Assembly (NCBI GenBank): GCA_964036315.1
Contig: OZ038507.1
Span: 60,955,502-61,019,501 of the forward strand
Origin: Acanthosepion esculentum
Taxonomy: Eukaryota; Mollusca; Cephalopoda; Sepiida; Sepiidae
Direction: 5' to 3'
Length of the DNA stretch: 64,000 nucleotides
The notes under the pieces are model-generated. The model searched no databases. It saw only the letters and a list, made by a program, of their open reading frames with translations, and was not told where the DNA came from. Every line of letters starts with the position of its first letter. Position 1 is the stretch's first letter. The translations under genes and the position numbers were made by a program. Below are positions 39,305-53,000 of this stretch, piece after piece.

Positions 39305-42030
39305 AATAAATTGCAGAAAATGATGCAAAATATTATGAAAGTGTGCATAGAGAGTAATTTAAAAGAAATAAATACAGAAAAACAGCATAAAAAGCACTAT
39401 ATTATGAAAATAGTGAATACAACAATAACCCTCATAGATACCCTAACACCTGGAAACGCCCAAATAATAACCCTAGCTTTTTTAAATAAATTGCACAAAA
39501 ATGATGCAAATTATTAGCAAAGTTTTTATAGGTAGAAATTTAAAAGAAATAAATACAGAAATACAGCATAAAAACACTGTATTATGAAAATAGTAAATAC
39601 AACAATAACCCTCATAGCTACCCTAACACCTGGAAAGCCCAAATTACTAACCCTTGCTTTTTTTAAAATCAATTGCACAAAATGAAGCAAAATATGTGCA
39701 AAGTTTATATAGATAGTAATTTAAAAGAAATAAATACAGAAAAACAGGATAAAAACACTATATTATGAAAATAGTGAATACAACAATAACCCTCATAGCT
39801 ACCCTAACACCTGGAAACGCCCAAATACTAACCCTAGCTTTTTTTAAATAAATTGCACAAAATGATGCAAAATATTAGCAAAGTTTATATAGATCTAATT
39901 TAAAAGAAATAAATACAGAAAAACAACATAAAAAGCACTATATTATGAAAATAATGAATACAAAAATAACCCTCATAGCTACCCTAACACCTGGAAACGC
40001 CCAAATACTAACCCTAGCTTTTTTCAATAAATTGCACAAAATGATGCAAAATATTATGAAAGTGTGCATAGATAATAATTGAAAAGAAATAAATACAGAA
40101 AAAAAGCATAAAAACCACTATATTATGAAATTAGTGAATACAACAATAACCCTCATAGCTACCCTAACACCTGGAAACGCCCAAATGATAACACTAGCTT
40201 TTTTAAAATAAATTGCACAAAATGATGACCCTAGCTTTTTTCAATAAATTGCACAAAATGATGCAAAATATTATGAAAGTGTACATAGATAGTAATTTAA
40301 AAGAAATAAATACAGAAAAACAGCATAAAAAGCACTATATTATGAAAATAGTGAATACAACAATAACCCTCATAGCTACCCTAACACCTGGAAACGCCCA
40401 AATACTAACCCTAGCTTTTTTCAATAAATTGCACAAAATGATGCAAAATATTATGAAAGTGTACATAGATAGTAATTTAAAAGAAATAAATACAGAAAAA
40501 CAGCATAAAAAGCACTATATTATGAAAATAGTGAATACAACAATAACCCTCATAGCTACCCTAACACCTGGAAACGCCCAAATAATAACCCTAGCTTTTT
40601 TCAATAAATTGCACAAAATGATGCTAAATATTAATGAAAGTGTACATAGATAGTAATTTAAAAGAAATAAATACAGAAAAACAGCATAAAAAGCACTATA
40701 TTATGAAAATAGTGAATACAACAATAACCCTCATAGCTACCCTAACACCTGGAAACGCCCAAATACTAACCCTAGCTTTTTTCAATAAATTGCACAAAAT
40801 GATGCAAAATATTATGAAAGTGTACATAGATAGTAATTTAAAAGAAATAAATACAGAAAAACAGCATAAAAAGCACTATATTATGAAAATAGTGAATACA
40901 ACAATAACCCTCATAGCTACCCTAACACCTGGAAACGCCCAAATACTAACCCTAGCTTTTTTCAATAAATTGCACAAAATGATGCAAAATATTATGAAAG
41001 TGTACATAGATAGTAATTTAAAAGAAATAAATACAGAAAAACAGCATAAAAATCACTATATTATGAAAATAGTGAATACAACAATAACCCTCATAGCTAC
41101 CCTAACACCTGGAAACGCCCAAATACTAACCCTAGCTTTTTTCAATAAATTGCATAAAATGATGCAAAATATTATGAAAGTGTACATAGATAGTAATTTA
41201 AAAGAAATAAATACAGAAAAACAGCATAAAAAGCACTATATTATGAAAATAGTGAATACAACAATAACCCTCATAGCTACCCTAACACCTGGAAACGCCC
41301 AAATAATAACCCTAGCTTTTTTCAATAAATTGCACAAAATGATGCAAAATATTATGAAAGTGTACATAGATAGTAATTTAAAAGAAATAAATACAGAAAA
41401 ACAGCATAAAAAGCACTATATTATGAAAATAGTGAATACAACAATAACCCTCATAGCTACCCTAACACCTGGAAACGCCCAAATACTAACCCTAGCTTTT
41501 TTCAATAAATTGCACAAAATGATGCAAAATATTATGAAAGTGTGCATAGATAGTAATTTAAAAGAAAGAAATACAGAAAAACAGCATAAAAAGCACTATA
41601 TTATGAAAATAGTGAATACAACAATAACCCTCATAGCTACCCTAACACCTGGAAACGCCCAAATAATAACCCTAGCTTTTTTTAAATAAATTGCAGAAAA
41701 TGATGCAAAATATTATGAAAGTGTGCATAGAGAGTAATTTAAAAGAAATAAATACAGAAAAACAGCATAAAAAGCACTATATTATGAAAATAGTGAATAC
41801 AACAATAACCCTCATAGCTACCCTAACACCTGGAAACGCCCAAATAATAACCCTAGCTTTTTTAAATAAATTGCACAAAAATGATGCAAATTATTAGCAA
41901 AGTTTTTATAGGTAGAAATTTAAAAGAAATAAATACAGAAATACAGCATAAAAACACTGTATTATGAAAATAGTAAATACAACAATAACCCTCATAGCTA
42001 CCCTAACACCTGGAAAGCCCAAATTACTAA
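39305..42030. repeat. 2,380-bp offset duplication flanking the GTGTACATAG block
   Basis: About 39,305-39,655 and 41,685-42,027 share GCAGAAAATGATGC, TAGAGAGTAATTT, ACAAAAATGATGCAAATTATT, TTTTTATAGGTAG, CACTGTATT, AATAGTAAATAC and GGAAAGCCCAAATTACTAA. The left copy continues into further divergent monomers until 40,230; the right copy is cut at about 42,030 and joined to GTGTACATAG sequence. One visible difference is ATAGATACC (39,433) against ATAGCTACC (41,813). Confidence 0.85.
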
Positions 42031-44344
42031 TAGTGTACATAGATAGTAATTTAAAAGAAATAAATACAGAAAAACAGCATAAAAAGCACTATATTATGAA
42101 AATAGTGAATACAACAATAACCCTCATAGCTACCCTAACACCTGGAAACGCCCAAATAATAACCCTAGCTTTTTTCAATAAATTGCACAAAATGATGCTA
42201 AATATTAATGAAAGTGTACATAGATAGTAATTTAAAAGAAATAAATACAGAAAAACAGCATAAAAAGCACTATATTATGAAAATAGTGAATACAACAATA
42301 ACCCTCATAGCTACCCTAACACCTGGAAACGCCCAAATACTAACCCTAGCTTTTTTCAATAAATTGCACAAAATGATGCAAAATATTATGAAAGTGTACA
42401 TAGATAGTAATTTAAAAGAAATAAATACAGAAAAACAGCATAAAAAGCACTATATTATGAAAATAGTGAATACAACAATAACCCTCATAGCTACCCTAAC
42501 ACCTGGAAACGCCCAAATACTAACCCTAGCTTTTTTCAATAAATTGCACAAAATGATGCAAAATATTATGAAAGTGTACATAGATAGTAATTTAAAAGAA
42601 ATAAATACAGAAAAACAGCATAAAAAGCACTATATTATGAAAATAGTGAATACAACAATAACCCTCATAGCTACCCTAACACCTGGAAACGCCCAAATAA
42701 TAACCCTAGCTTTTTTCAATAAATTGCACAAAATGATGCAAAATATTATGAAAGTGTACATAGATAGTAATTTAAAAGAAATAAATACAGAAAAACAGCA
42801 TAAAAAGCACTATATTATGAAAATAGTGAATACAACAATAACCCTCATAGCTACCCTAACACCTGGAAACGCCCAAATACTAACCCTAGCTTTTTTCAAT
42901 AAATTGCACAAAATGATGCAAAATATTATGAAAGTGTACATAGATAGTAATTTAAAAGAAATAAATACAGAAAAACAGCATAAAAAGCACTATATTATGA
43001 AAATAGTGAATACAACAATAACCCTCATAGCTACCCTAACACCTGGAAACGCCCAAATACTAACCCTAGCTTTTTTCAATAAATTGCACAAAATGATGCA
43101 AAATATTATGAAAGTGTGCATAGATAGTAATTTAAAAGAAAGAAATACAGAAAAACAGCATAAAAAGCACTATATTATGAAAATAGTGAATACAACAATA
43201 ACCCTCATAGCTACCCTAACACCTGGAAACGCCCAAATACTAACCCTAGCTTTTTTCAATAAATTGCACAAAATGATGCAAAATATTATGAAAGTGTACA
43301 TAGATAGTAATTTAAAAGAAATAAATACAGAAAAACAGCATAAAAAGCACTATATTATGAAAATAGTGAATACAACAATAACCCTCATAGCTACACTAAC
43401 ACCTGGAAACGCCCAAATACTAACCCTAGCTTTTTTCAATAAATTGCACAAAATGATGCAAAATATTATGAAAGTGTACATAGATAGTAATTTAAAAGAA
43501 ATAAATACAGAAAAACAGCATAAAAAGCACTATATTATGAAAATAGTGAATACAACAATAACCCTCATAGCTACCCTAACACCTGGAAACGCCCAAATAA
43601 TAACCCTAGCTTTTTTCAATAAATTGCACAAAATGATGCTAAATATTAATGAAAGTGTACATAGATAGTAATTTAAAAGAAATAAATACAGAAAAACAGC
43701 ATAAAAAGCACTATATTATGAAAATAGTGAATACAACAATAACCCTCATAGCTACCCTAACACCTGGAAACGCCCAAATACTAACCCTAGCTTTTTTCAA
43801 TAAATTGCACAAAATGATGCAAAATATTATGAAAGTGTACATAGATAGTAATTTAAAAGAAATAAATACAGAAAAACAGCATAAAAAGCACTATATTATG
43901 AAAATAGTGAATACAACAATAACCCTCATAGCTACCCTAACACCTGGAAACGCCCAAATACTAACCCTAGCTTTTTTCAATAAATTGCACAAAATGATGC
44001 AAAATATTATGAAAGTGTACATAGATAGTAATTTAAAAGAAATAAATAGAGAAAAACAGCATAAAAATCACTATATTATGAAAATAGTGAATACAACAAT
44101 AACCCTCATAGCTACCCTAACACCTGGAAACGCCCAAATACTAACCCTAGCTTTTTTCAATAAATTGCACAAAATGATGCAAAATATTATGAAAGTGTGC
44201 ATAGATAGTAATTTAAAAGAAATAAATACAGAAAAACAGCATAAAAAGCACTATATTTTGAAAATAGTGAATACAACAATAACCCTCATAGCTACCCTAA
44301 CACCTGGAAACGCCCAAATACTAACCCTAGCTTTTTTTAAATAA
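40213..44344. repeat. Family A subtype with GTGTACATAG and E tails; longest open frames
   Basis: About 22 very uniform monomers carry GTGTACATAG in place of GTGTGCATAG, and nearly all have E tails. Because monomers are exactly 180 bp with no stop, the forward frame stays open for 351 codons (40,634-41,689), 486 codons (42,208-43,668) and 231 codons (43,649-44,344). Interruptions come from an extra base in the motif ATGCTAAATATTAATG at about 40,622, 42,196 and 43,637, giving HOR offsets of 1,574 and 1,441 bp. The conceptual peptide is a 60-residue repeat starting MKIVNTTITLIATLTPGNAQ. I do not call it a gene: there is no unique N- or C-terminus, no promoter or splice context that I can support, and the sequence is the same satellite as elsewhere. 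Confidence 0.9.
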
Positions 44345-45160
44345 ATTGCACAAAATCATGCAAAATATTAGCAAAGTTTATATAGATCTAATTTAAAAGA
44401 AATAAATACAGAAAAACAGCATAAAAAGCACTATATTATGAAAATAATGAATACAACAATAACCCTCATAGCTACCCTAACACTTGGAAACGCCCAAATA
44501 CTAACCGTAGCTTTTTTCAATAAATTGCACAAAATGATGCAAAATATTATGAAAGTGTGCATAGATAGTAATTTAAAAGAAATAAATTCATAAAAATAGC
44601 AGAAAAAGCACTATATTATGAAAATAGTGAATACAACAATAACCCTCATAGCTACCTTAACACCTGGAAACGCTCAAATACTAACCCTAGCTTTTTTCAA
44701 TAAATTGCACAAAATGATGCAAAATATTATGAAAGTGTACATAGATAGTAATTTAAAAGAAATAAATACAGAAAAACAGCATAAAAAGCACTATATTATG
44801 AAAATAATGGATACAACAATAACCCTCATAGCTACCCTAACACCTGGAAACGCCCAAATACTAACCCTAGCTTTTTTTAAATAAATTGCACAAAATGATG
44901 AAAAATATTAGCAAAGTTTATATAGATCTAATTTAAAAGAAATAAATACAGAAAAACAGCATAAAAAGCACTATATTATGAAAATAATGAATACAACAAT
45001 AACCCTCATAGCTACCCTAACACCTGGAAACGCCCAAATACTAACCCTAGATTTTTTTAAATAAATTGCACAAAATGATGCAAAATATTAGCAAAGTTCA
45101 TATAGATCTAATTTAAAAGGAATAAATACAGAAAAACAGCATAAAAAGCACTATATTATG
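44340..45160. repeat. TATAGATCTAATTT monomers with 540-bp and 180-bp spacing
   Basis: Monomers with a two-base loss giving AGATCTAATTT lie near 44,382, 44,925 and 45,105. The first step is a 540-bp trimer, the second a single monomer. AAAATAATG replaces AAAATAGTG in several of them, which weakens one arm of the monomer dyad. The related variant also occurs near 34,875 and 39,890. Confidence 0.8.
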
Positions 45161-46049
45161 AAAATAATGTATACAACAATAACCTTCATAGCTACCCTAA
45201 CACCTGGAAACGCCCAAATACTAACCCCAGCTTTTTTCAATAAATTGCACAAAATGATGCAAAATATTATGAAAGTGTGCATAGATAGTAATTTAAAAGA
45301 AATAAATACAGAAAAACAGCATAAAAAGCACTATATTTTGAAAATAGTGAATACAACAATAACCCTCATAGCTACCCTAACACCTGGAAACGCCCAAATA
45401 CTAACCCCAGCTTTTTTCAATAAATTGCACAAAATGATGCAAAATATTATGAAAGTGTGCATAGATAGTAATTTAAAAGAAATAAATACAGAAAAACAGC
45501 ATAAAAAGCACTATATTATGAAAATAATGAATACAACAATAACCCTCATAGCTACCCTAACACCTGGAAACGCCCAAATAATAACCCTAGCTTTTTTCAA
45601 TAAATTGCACAAAATGATGCAAAATATTATGAAAGTGTGCATAGATAGTAATTTAAAAGAAATAAATACAGAAAAACAGCATAAAAACACTATATTATGA
45701 AAATAGTGAATACAACAATAACCCTCATAGCTATCCTAACACATGGAAACGCCCAAATACTAACCCTAGCTTTTTTTTAAGAAATTGCAAAAAATGATGC
45801 AAAATATTAGCAAAGTTTATATAGATAGTAATGTAAAAGAAATAAATACAGAAATACAACATAAACCACTATATTATGAAAATAGTGAATACAACAATAA
45901 CCCTCATAGCTACCCTAACACCTGGAAACGCCCAAATACTAACCCTAGCTTTTTTCAATAAATTGCACAAAATGATGCAAAATATTATGAAAGTGTGCAT
46001 AGATAGTAATTTAAAATAAATAAATACAGAAAAACAGCATAAAAAGCAC

Positions 46050-49000
46050 TATATTATGAAAATAGTGAATACAACAATAACCCTCATAGCTACCATAACA
46101 CCTGGAAACGCCCAAATAATAACCCTAGCTTTTTTTAAATAAATTGCACAAAATGATGCAAAATATTAGCAAAATTTATATAGATAGAAATTTAAAAGAA
46201 ATAAATATAGAAAAACAGCATAAAAACACTTTATTATGAAAATAGTGAATACAACAATAACTCTCATAGCTACCCTATCACCTGGAAACGCCCAAATACT
46301 AACCCTAGCTTTTTTCAATAAATTGCACAAAATGATGCAAAATATTATGAAAGTGTGCATTGATAGTAATTTAAAAGAAATAAATACAGAAAAACAGCAT
46401 AAAAAGCACTATATTATGAAAATAGTGAATACAACAATAACCCTCATAGCTACCCTAACACCTGGAAACGCCCAAATACTAACCCTAGCTTTTTTCAATA
46501 AATTGCAGAAAATGATGCAAAATATTATGAAAGTGTTTAGAGATAGTAATTTAAAAGAAATAAATACAGAAAAACAGCATAAAAAGCACTATATTATGAA
46601 AATAGTGAATACAACAATAACCCTCATAGCTACCCTAACACCTGGAAACGCCCAAATAATAACCCTAGATTTTTTTAAATAAATTGCACAAAAATGATGC
46701 AAAATATTAGCAAAGTTTACATAGATAGTAATTTAAAAGAAATAAATACAGAAAAACAGCATAAAAATACTATATTATGAAAATAATGAATACAACAATA
46801 ACCCTCATAGCTACCCTAACACCTGGAAACGCCCAAATACTAACCCTAGCTTTTTTCAATAAATTGCACAAAATGATGCAAAATATTATGAAAGTGTGCA
46901 TCGATAGTAATTTAAAAGAAATAAATACAGAAAAACAGCATAAAAAGCAGTATTTTATGAAAATAGTGAATACAACAATAACCCTCATAGCTACCCTGAC
47001 ACCGGGAAACGCCCAAATACTAAACCTAGCTTTTTTTAAATAAATAGCACAAAATCATGCAAAATATTAGCAAATTGTACATAGATCGTAATTTAAAAGA
47101 AATAAATACAGAAAAACAGCATAAAAAGCACTATATTATGAAAATAGTGAATACAACAATAACCCTCATAGCTAGCCTAACACCTGGAAACGCCCAAATG
47201 ATAACCCTAGCTTTTTTAAAATAAATTGCACAAAATGATGCAAAATATTAGCAAAGTTTACATAGATCGTAATTTAAAAGAAATAAATACGGAAAAACAG
47301 CATAAATACACTATATTATGAAAATATTGAATACAACAATAACCCTCATAGCTATCCTAACACCTGGAAACGCCCAAATACTAACCCTAGCTTTTTTTTA
47401 AGAAATTGCAAAAAATGATGCAAAATATTAGCAAAGTTTATATAGATAGTAATGTAAAAGAAGTAAATACAGAAATACAACATAAACCACTATATTATGA
47501 AAATAGTGAATACAACAATAACCCTCATAGCTACCCTAACACCTGGAAACGCCCAAATACTAACCCTAGATTTTTTCAATAAATTGCACAAAATGATGCA
47601 AAATATTATGAAAGTGTGCATAGATAGTAATTTAAAAGAAATAAATACAGAAAAACAGCATGAAAAGCACTATATTATGAAAATAATGAATACAACAATA
47701 ACCCTCATAGCTACCCTAACACCTGGAAACGCCCAAATACTAACCCTAGCTTTTTTCAATAAATTGCACAAAATGATGCAAAATATTATGAAAGTGTGCA
47801 TAGATAGTAATTTAAAATAAATAAATACAGAAAAACAGCATAAAAAGCACTATATTATGAAAATAGTGAATACAACAATAACCCTCATAGCTACCATAAC
47901 ACCTGGAAACGCCCAAATAATAACCCTAGATTTTTTTAAATAAATTGCACAAAATGATGCAAAATATTAGCAAAATTTATATAGATAGTAATTTAAAAGA
48001 AATAAATATAGAAAAACAGCATAAAAACACTATATTATGAAAATAGTGAATACAACAATAACTCTCATAGCTACCCTATCACCTGGAAACGCCCAAATAC
48101 TAACCCTAGCTTTTTTCAATAAATTGTACAAAATGATGCAAAATATTATGAAAGTGTGCATTGATAGTAATTTAAAAGAAATAAATACAGAAAAACAGCA
48201 TAAAAAGCACTATATTATGAAAATAGTGAATACAACAAAACCCTCATAGCTACCCTAACACCTGGAAACGCCCAAATACTAACCCTAGCTTTTTTCAATA
48301 AATTGCAGAAAATGATGCAAAATATTATGAAAGTGTGTAGAGATAGTAATTTAAAAGAAATAAATAGAGAAAAACAGCATAAAAAGCACTATATTATGAA
48401 AATAGTGAATACAACAATAACCCTCATAGCTACCCTAACACCTGGAAACGCCCAAATAATAACCCTAGATTTTTTTAAATAAATTGCACAAAAATGATGC
48501 AAAATATTAGCAAAGTTTACATAGATAGTAATTTAAAAGAAATAAATACAGAAAAACAGCATAAAAAGACTATATTATGAAAATAATGAATACAACAATA
48601 ACCCTCATAGCTACCCTAACACCTGGAAACGCCCAAATACTAACCCTAGCTTTTTTCAATAAATTGCACAAAATGATGCAAAATATTATGAAAGTGTGCA
48701 TAGATAGTAATTTAAAAGAAATAAATACAGAAAAACAGCATAAAAAGCACTATATTATGAAAATAGTGAATACAACAATAACCCTCATAGCTACCCTAAC
48801 ACCTGGAAACGCCCAAATACTAACCCTAGCTTTTTTCAATAAATTGCACAAAATGATGCAAAATATTATGAAAGTGTGCATCGATAGTAATTTAAAAGAA
48901 ATAAATACAGAAAAACATCATAAAAAGCAGTATTTTATGAAAATAGTGAATACAACAATAACCCTCATAGCTACCCTGACACCGGGAAACGCCCAAATAC

Positions 49001-50690
49001 TAAACCTAGCTTTTTTTAAATAAATAGCACAAAATCATGCAAAATATTAGCAAATTGTACATAGATCGTAATTTAAAAGAAATAAATACAGAAAAACAGC
49101 ATAAAAAGCACTATATTATGAAAATAGTGAATACAACAATAACCCTCATAGCTAGCCTAACACCTGGAAACGCCCAAATGATAACCCTAGCTTTTTTAAA
49201 ATAAATTGCACAAAATGATGCAAAATATTAGCAAAGTTTACATAGATCGTAATTTAAAAGAAATAAATACGGAAAAACAGCATAAATACACTATATTATG
49301 AAAATATTGAATACAACAATAACCCTCATAGCTATCCTAACACCTGGAAACGCCCAAATACTAACCCTAGCTTTTTTTTAAGAAATTGCAAAAAATGATG
49401 CAAAATATTAGCAAAGTTTATATAGATAGTAATGTAAAAGAAGTAAATACAGAAATACAACATAAACCACTATATTATGAAAATAGTGAATACAACAATA
49501 ACCCTCATAGCTACCCTAACACCTGGAAACGCCCAAATACTAACCCTAGCTTTTTTCAATAAATTGCACAAAAATGATGCAAAATATTATGAAAGTGTGC
49601 ATAGATAGTAATTTAAAAGAAATAAATACAGAAAAACAGCATGAAAAGCACTATATTATGAAAATAATGAATACAACAATAACCCTCATAGCTACCCTAA
49701 CACCTGGAAACGCCCAAATACGAACCCTAGCTTTTTTCAATAAATTGCACAAAATGATGCAAAATATTATGAAAGTGTGCATAGATAGTAATTTAAAATA
49801 AATAAATACAGAAAAACAGCATAAAAAGCACTATATTATGAAAATAGTGAATACAACAATAACCCTCATAGCTACCATAACACCTGGAAACGCCCAAATA
49901 ATAACCCTAGATTTTTTTAAATAAATTGCACAAAATGATGCAAAATATTAGCAAAATTTATATAGATAGTAATTTAAAAGAAATAAATATAGAAAAACAG
50001 CATAAAAACACTATATTATGAAAATAGTGAATACAACAATAACTCTCATAGCTACCCTATCACCTGGAAACGCCCAAATACTAACCCTAGCTTTTTTCAA
50101 TAAATTGTACAAAATGATGCAAAATATTATGAAAGTGTGCATTGATAGTAATTTAAAAGAAATAAATACAGAAAAACAGCATAAAAAGCACTATATTATG
50201 AAAATAGTGAATACAACAAAACCCTCATAGCTACCCTAACACCTGGAAACGCCCAAATACTAACCCTAGCTTTTTTCAATAAATTGCAGAAAATGATGCA
50301 AAATATTATGAAAGTGTGTAGAGATAGTAATTTAAAAGAAATAAATAGAGAAAAACAGCATAAAAAGCACTATATTATGAAAATAGTGAATACAACAATA
50401 ACCCTCATAGCTACCCTAACACCTGGAAACGCCCAAATAATAACCCTAGATTTTTTTAAATAAATTGCACAAAAATGATGCAAAATATTAGCAAAGTTTA
50501 CATAGATAGTAATTTAAAAGAAATAAATACAAAAAAACAGCATAAAAAGACTATATTATGAAAATAATGAATACAACAATAACCCTCATAGCTACCCTAA
50601 CACCTGGAAACGCCCAAATACTAACCCTAGCTTTTTTCAATAAATTGCACAAAATGATGCAAAATATTATGAAAGTGTGCATAGATAGTA
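46050..50690. repeat. 1,801-bp and 1,981-bp HOR copies (10 and 11 monomers)
   Basis: Marker monomers AACTCTCATAGC with CCCTATCACC occur at 46,258, 48,059 and 50,040, so successive copies are 1,801 and 1,981 bp long. The longer form has one extra plain monomer (within about 48,577-48,900). Shared markers include GTGCATCGATAG with CAGTATTTTATG and ACACCGGGAAACGCC (46,900-47,010; 48,880-48,990), T8AAGAAATTGC (47,393; 49,373) and ATAAACCACTAT (47,481; 49,461). The third copy diverges near 50,690, where S tails return. Confidence 0.9.
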
Positions 50691-53000
50691 ATTTAAAAGA
50701 AATAAATTCATAAAAACAGCATAAAAAGCACTATATTATGAAAATAGTGAATACAACAATAACCCTCATAGCTACCCTAACACCTGGAAACGCCCAAATA
50801 CTAACCCTAGCTTTTTTCAATAAATTGCACAAAATAATGCAAAATATTATGAAAGTGTGCATAGATAGTAATTTAAAAGAAATAAATTCATAAAAACAGC
50901 ATAAAAAGCACTATATTATGAAAATAGTGAATACAACAATAACCCTCATAGCTACCCTAACACCTGGAAACGCCCAAATACTAACCCTAGCTTTTTTCAA
51001 TAAATTGCACAAAATGATGCAAAATATTATGAAAGTGTGCATAGATACTAATTTAAAAGAAATAAATACAGAAAAACAGCATAAAAAGCAATATATTATG
51101 AAAATAGTGAATACAACAATAACCCTCATAGCTACGATAACACCTGGAAACGCCCAAATACTAACCCTAGCTTTTTTCAATAAATTGCACAAAATGATGC
51201 AAAATATTATGAAAGTGTGCATAGATAGTAATTTAAAAGAAATAAATACAGAAAAACAGCATAAAAAGCACTATATTATGAAAATAGTGAATACAACAAT
51301 AACCCTCATAGCTACCCTAACACCTGGAAACGCCCAAATACTAACCCTAGCTTTTTTCAATAAATTGCACAAAATGATGCAAAATATTATGAAAGTGTGC
51401 ATCGATAGTAATTTAAAAGAAATAAATACAGAAAAACAGCATAAAAAGCAGTATTTTATGAAAATAGTGAATACAACAATAACCCTCATAGCTACCCTGA
51501 CACCGGGAAACGCCCAAATACTAAACCTAGCTTTATTTAAATAAATAGCACAAAATGATGCAAAATATTAGCAAATTGTACATAGATCGTAATTTAAAAG
51601 AAATAAATACAGAAAAACAGCATAAAAAGCACTATATTATGAAAATAGTGAATACAACAATAACCCTCATAGCTAGCCTAACACCTGGAAACGCCCAAAT
51701 GATAACCCTAGCTTTTTTAAAATAAATTGCACAAAATGATGCAAAATATTAGCAAAGTTTACATAGATCGTAATTTAAAAGAAATAAATACGGAAAAACA
51801 GCATAAATACACTATATTATGAAAATATTGAATACAACAATAACCCTCATAGCTACCCTAACACCTGGAAACGCCCAAATACTAACCCTAGCTTTTTTCA
51901 ATAAATTGCACAAAATGATGCAAAATATTATGAAAGTGTGCATTGATAGTAATTTAAAAGAAATAAATACAGAAAAACAGCATAAAAAGCACTATATTAT
52001 GAAAATAGTGAATACAACAATAACCCTCATAGCTACCCTAACACCTGGAAACGCCCAAATACTAACCCTAGCTTTTTTCAATAAATTGCAGAAAATGATG
52101 CAAAATATTATGAAAGTGTGCATAGATAGTAATTTAAAAGAAATAAATACAGAAAAACAGTATAAAAAGCACTATATTATGAAAATAGTGAATACAACAA
52201 TAACCCTCATAGCTACCCTAACACCTGGAAACGCCCAAATAATAACCCTAGATTTTTTTAAATAAATTGCACAAAAATGATGCAAAATATTATCAAAGTT
52301 TACATAGATAGTAATTTAAAAGAAATAAATACAGAAAAACAGCATAAAAACACTATATTATGAAAATAATGAATACAACAATAACCCTCATAGCTACCCT
52401 AACACCTGGAAACGCCCAAATACTAACCCTAGCTTTTTTCAATAAATTGCACAAAATGATGCAAAATATTATGAAAGTGTGCATAGATAGTAATTTAAAA
52501 GAAATAAATACAGAAGAACAGCATAAAAAGCACTATATTATGAAAATAGTGAATACAACAATAACCCTCATAGCTACCCTAACACCTGGAAACGCCCAAA
52601 TACTAACCCTAGCTTTTTTCAATAAATTGCACAAAATGATGCAAAATATTATGAAAGTGTGCATAGATAGTAATTTAAAAGAAATAAATTCATAAAAACA
52701 GCATAAAAAGCACTATATTATGAAAATAGTGAATACAACAATAACCCTCATAGCTACCCTAACACCTGGAAACGCCCAAATACTAACCCTAGCTTTTTTC
52801 AATAAATTGCACAAAATGATGCAAAATATTATGAAAGTGTGCATCGATAGTAATTTAAAAGAAATAAATACAGAAAAACAGCATAAAAAGCAGTATTTTA
52901 TGAAAATAGTGAATACAACAATAACCCTCATAGCTACCCTAACACCGGGAAGCGCCCAAATACTAAACCTAGCTTTTTTTAAATAAATAGCAGAAAATGA
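50690..53000. repeat. Mixed S/E monomers, CAGTATTTTATG HOR copies
   Basis: Monomer pairs with GTGCATCGATAG then CAGTATTTTATG recur at about 51,400 and 52,843, 1,441 bp apart, and continue the series seen at 46,901 and 48,881. Differences such as CTTTATTTAAATAA (51,530) and GGGAAGCGCCC (52,947) show separate evolution after copying. The block is otherwise plain family A. Confidence 0.82.

Noticed and set aside
42208..43668. 486-codon open frame as a repeat-protein gene
   Set aside because: It is the 180-bp satellite read in frame. Changes alter residues freely (L/I, C/Y, M/L), indels break the frame in most other blocks, and no unique termini or gene signals are seen.
50911..51222. Minus-strand frames such as MHTFIIFCIILCNLLKKARV
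   Set aside because: Reverse-strand reading of the same monomers; hydrophobic composition only reflects AT-rich codons.
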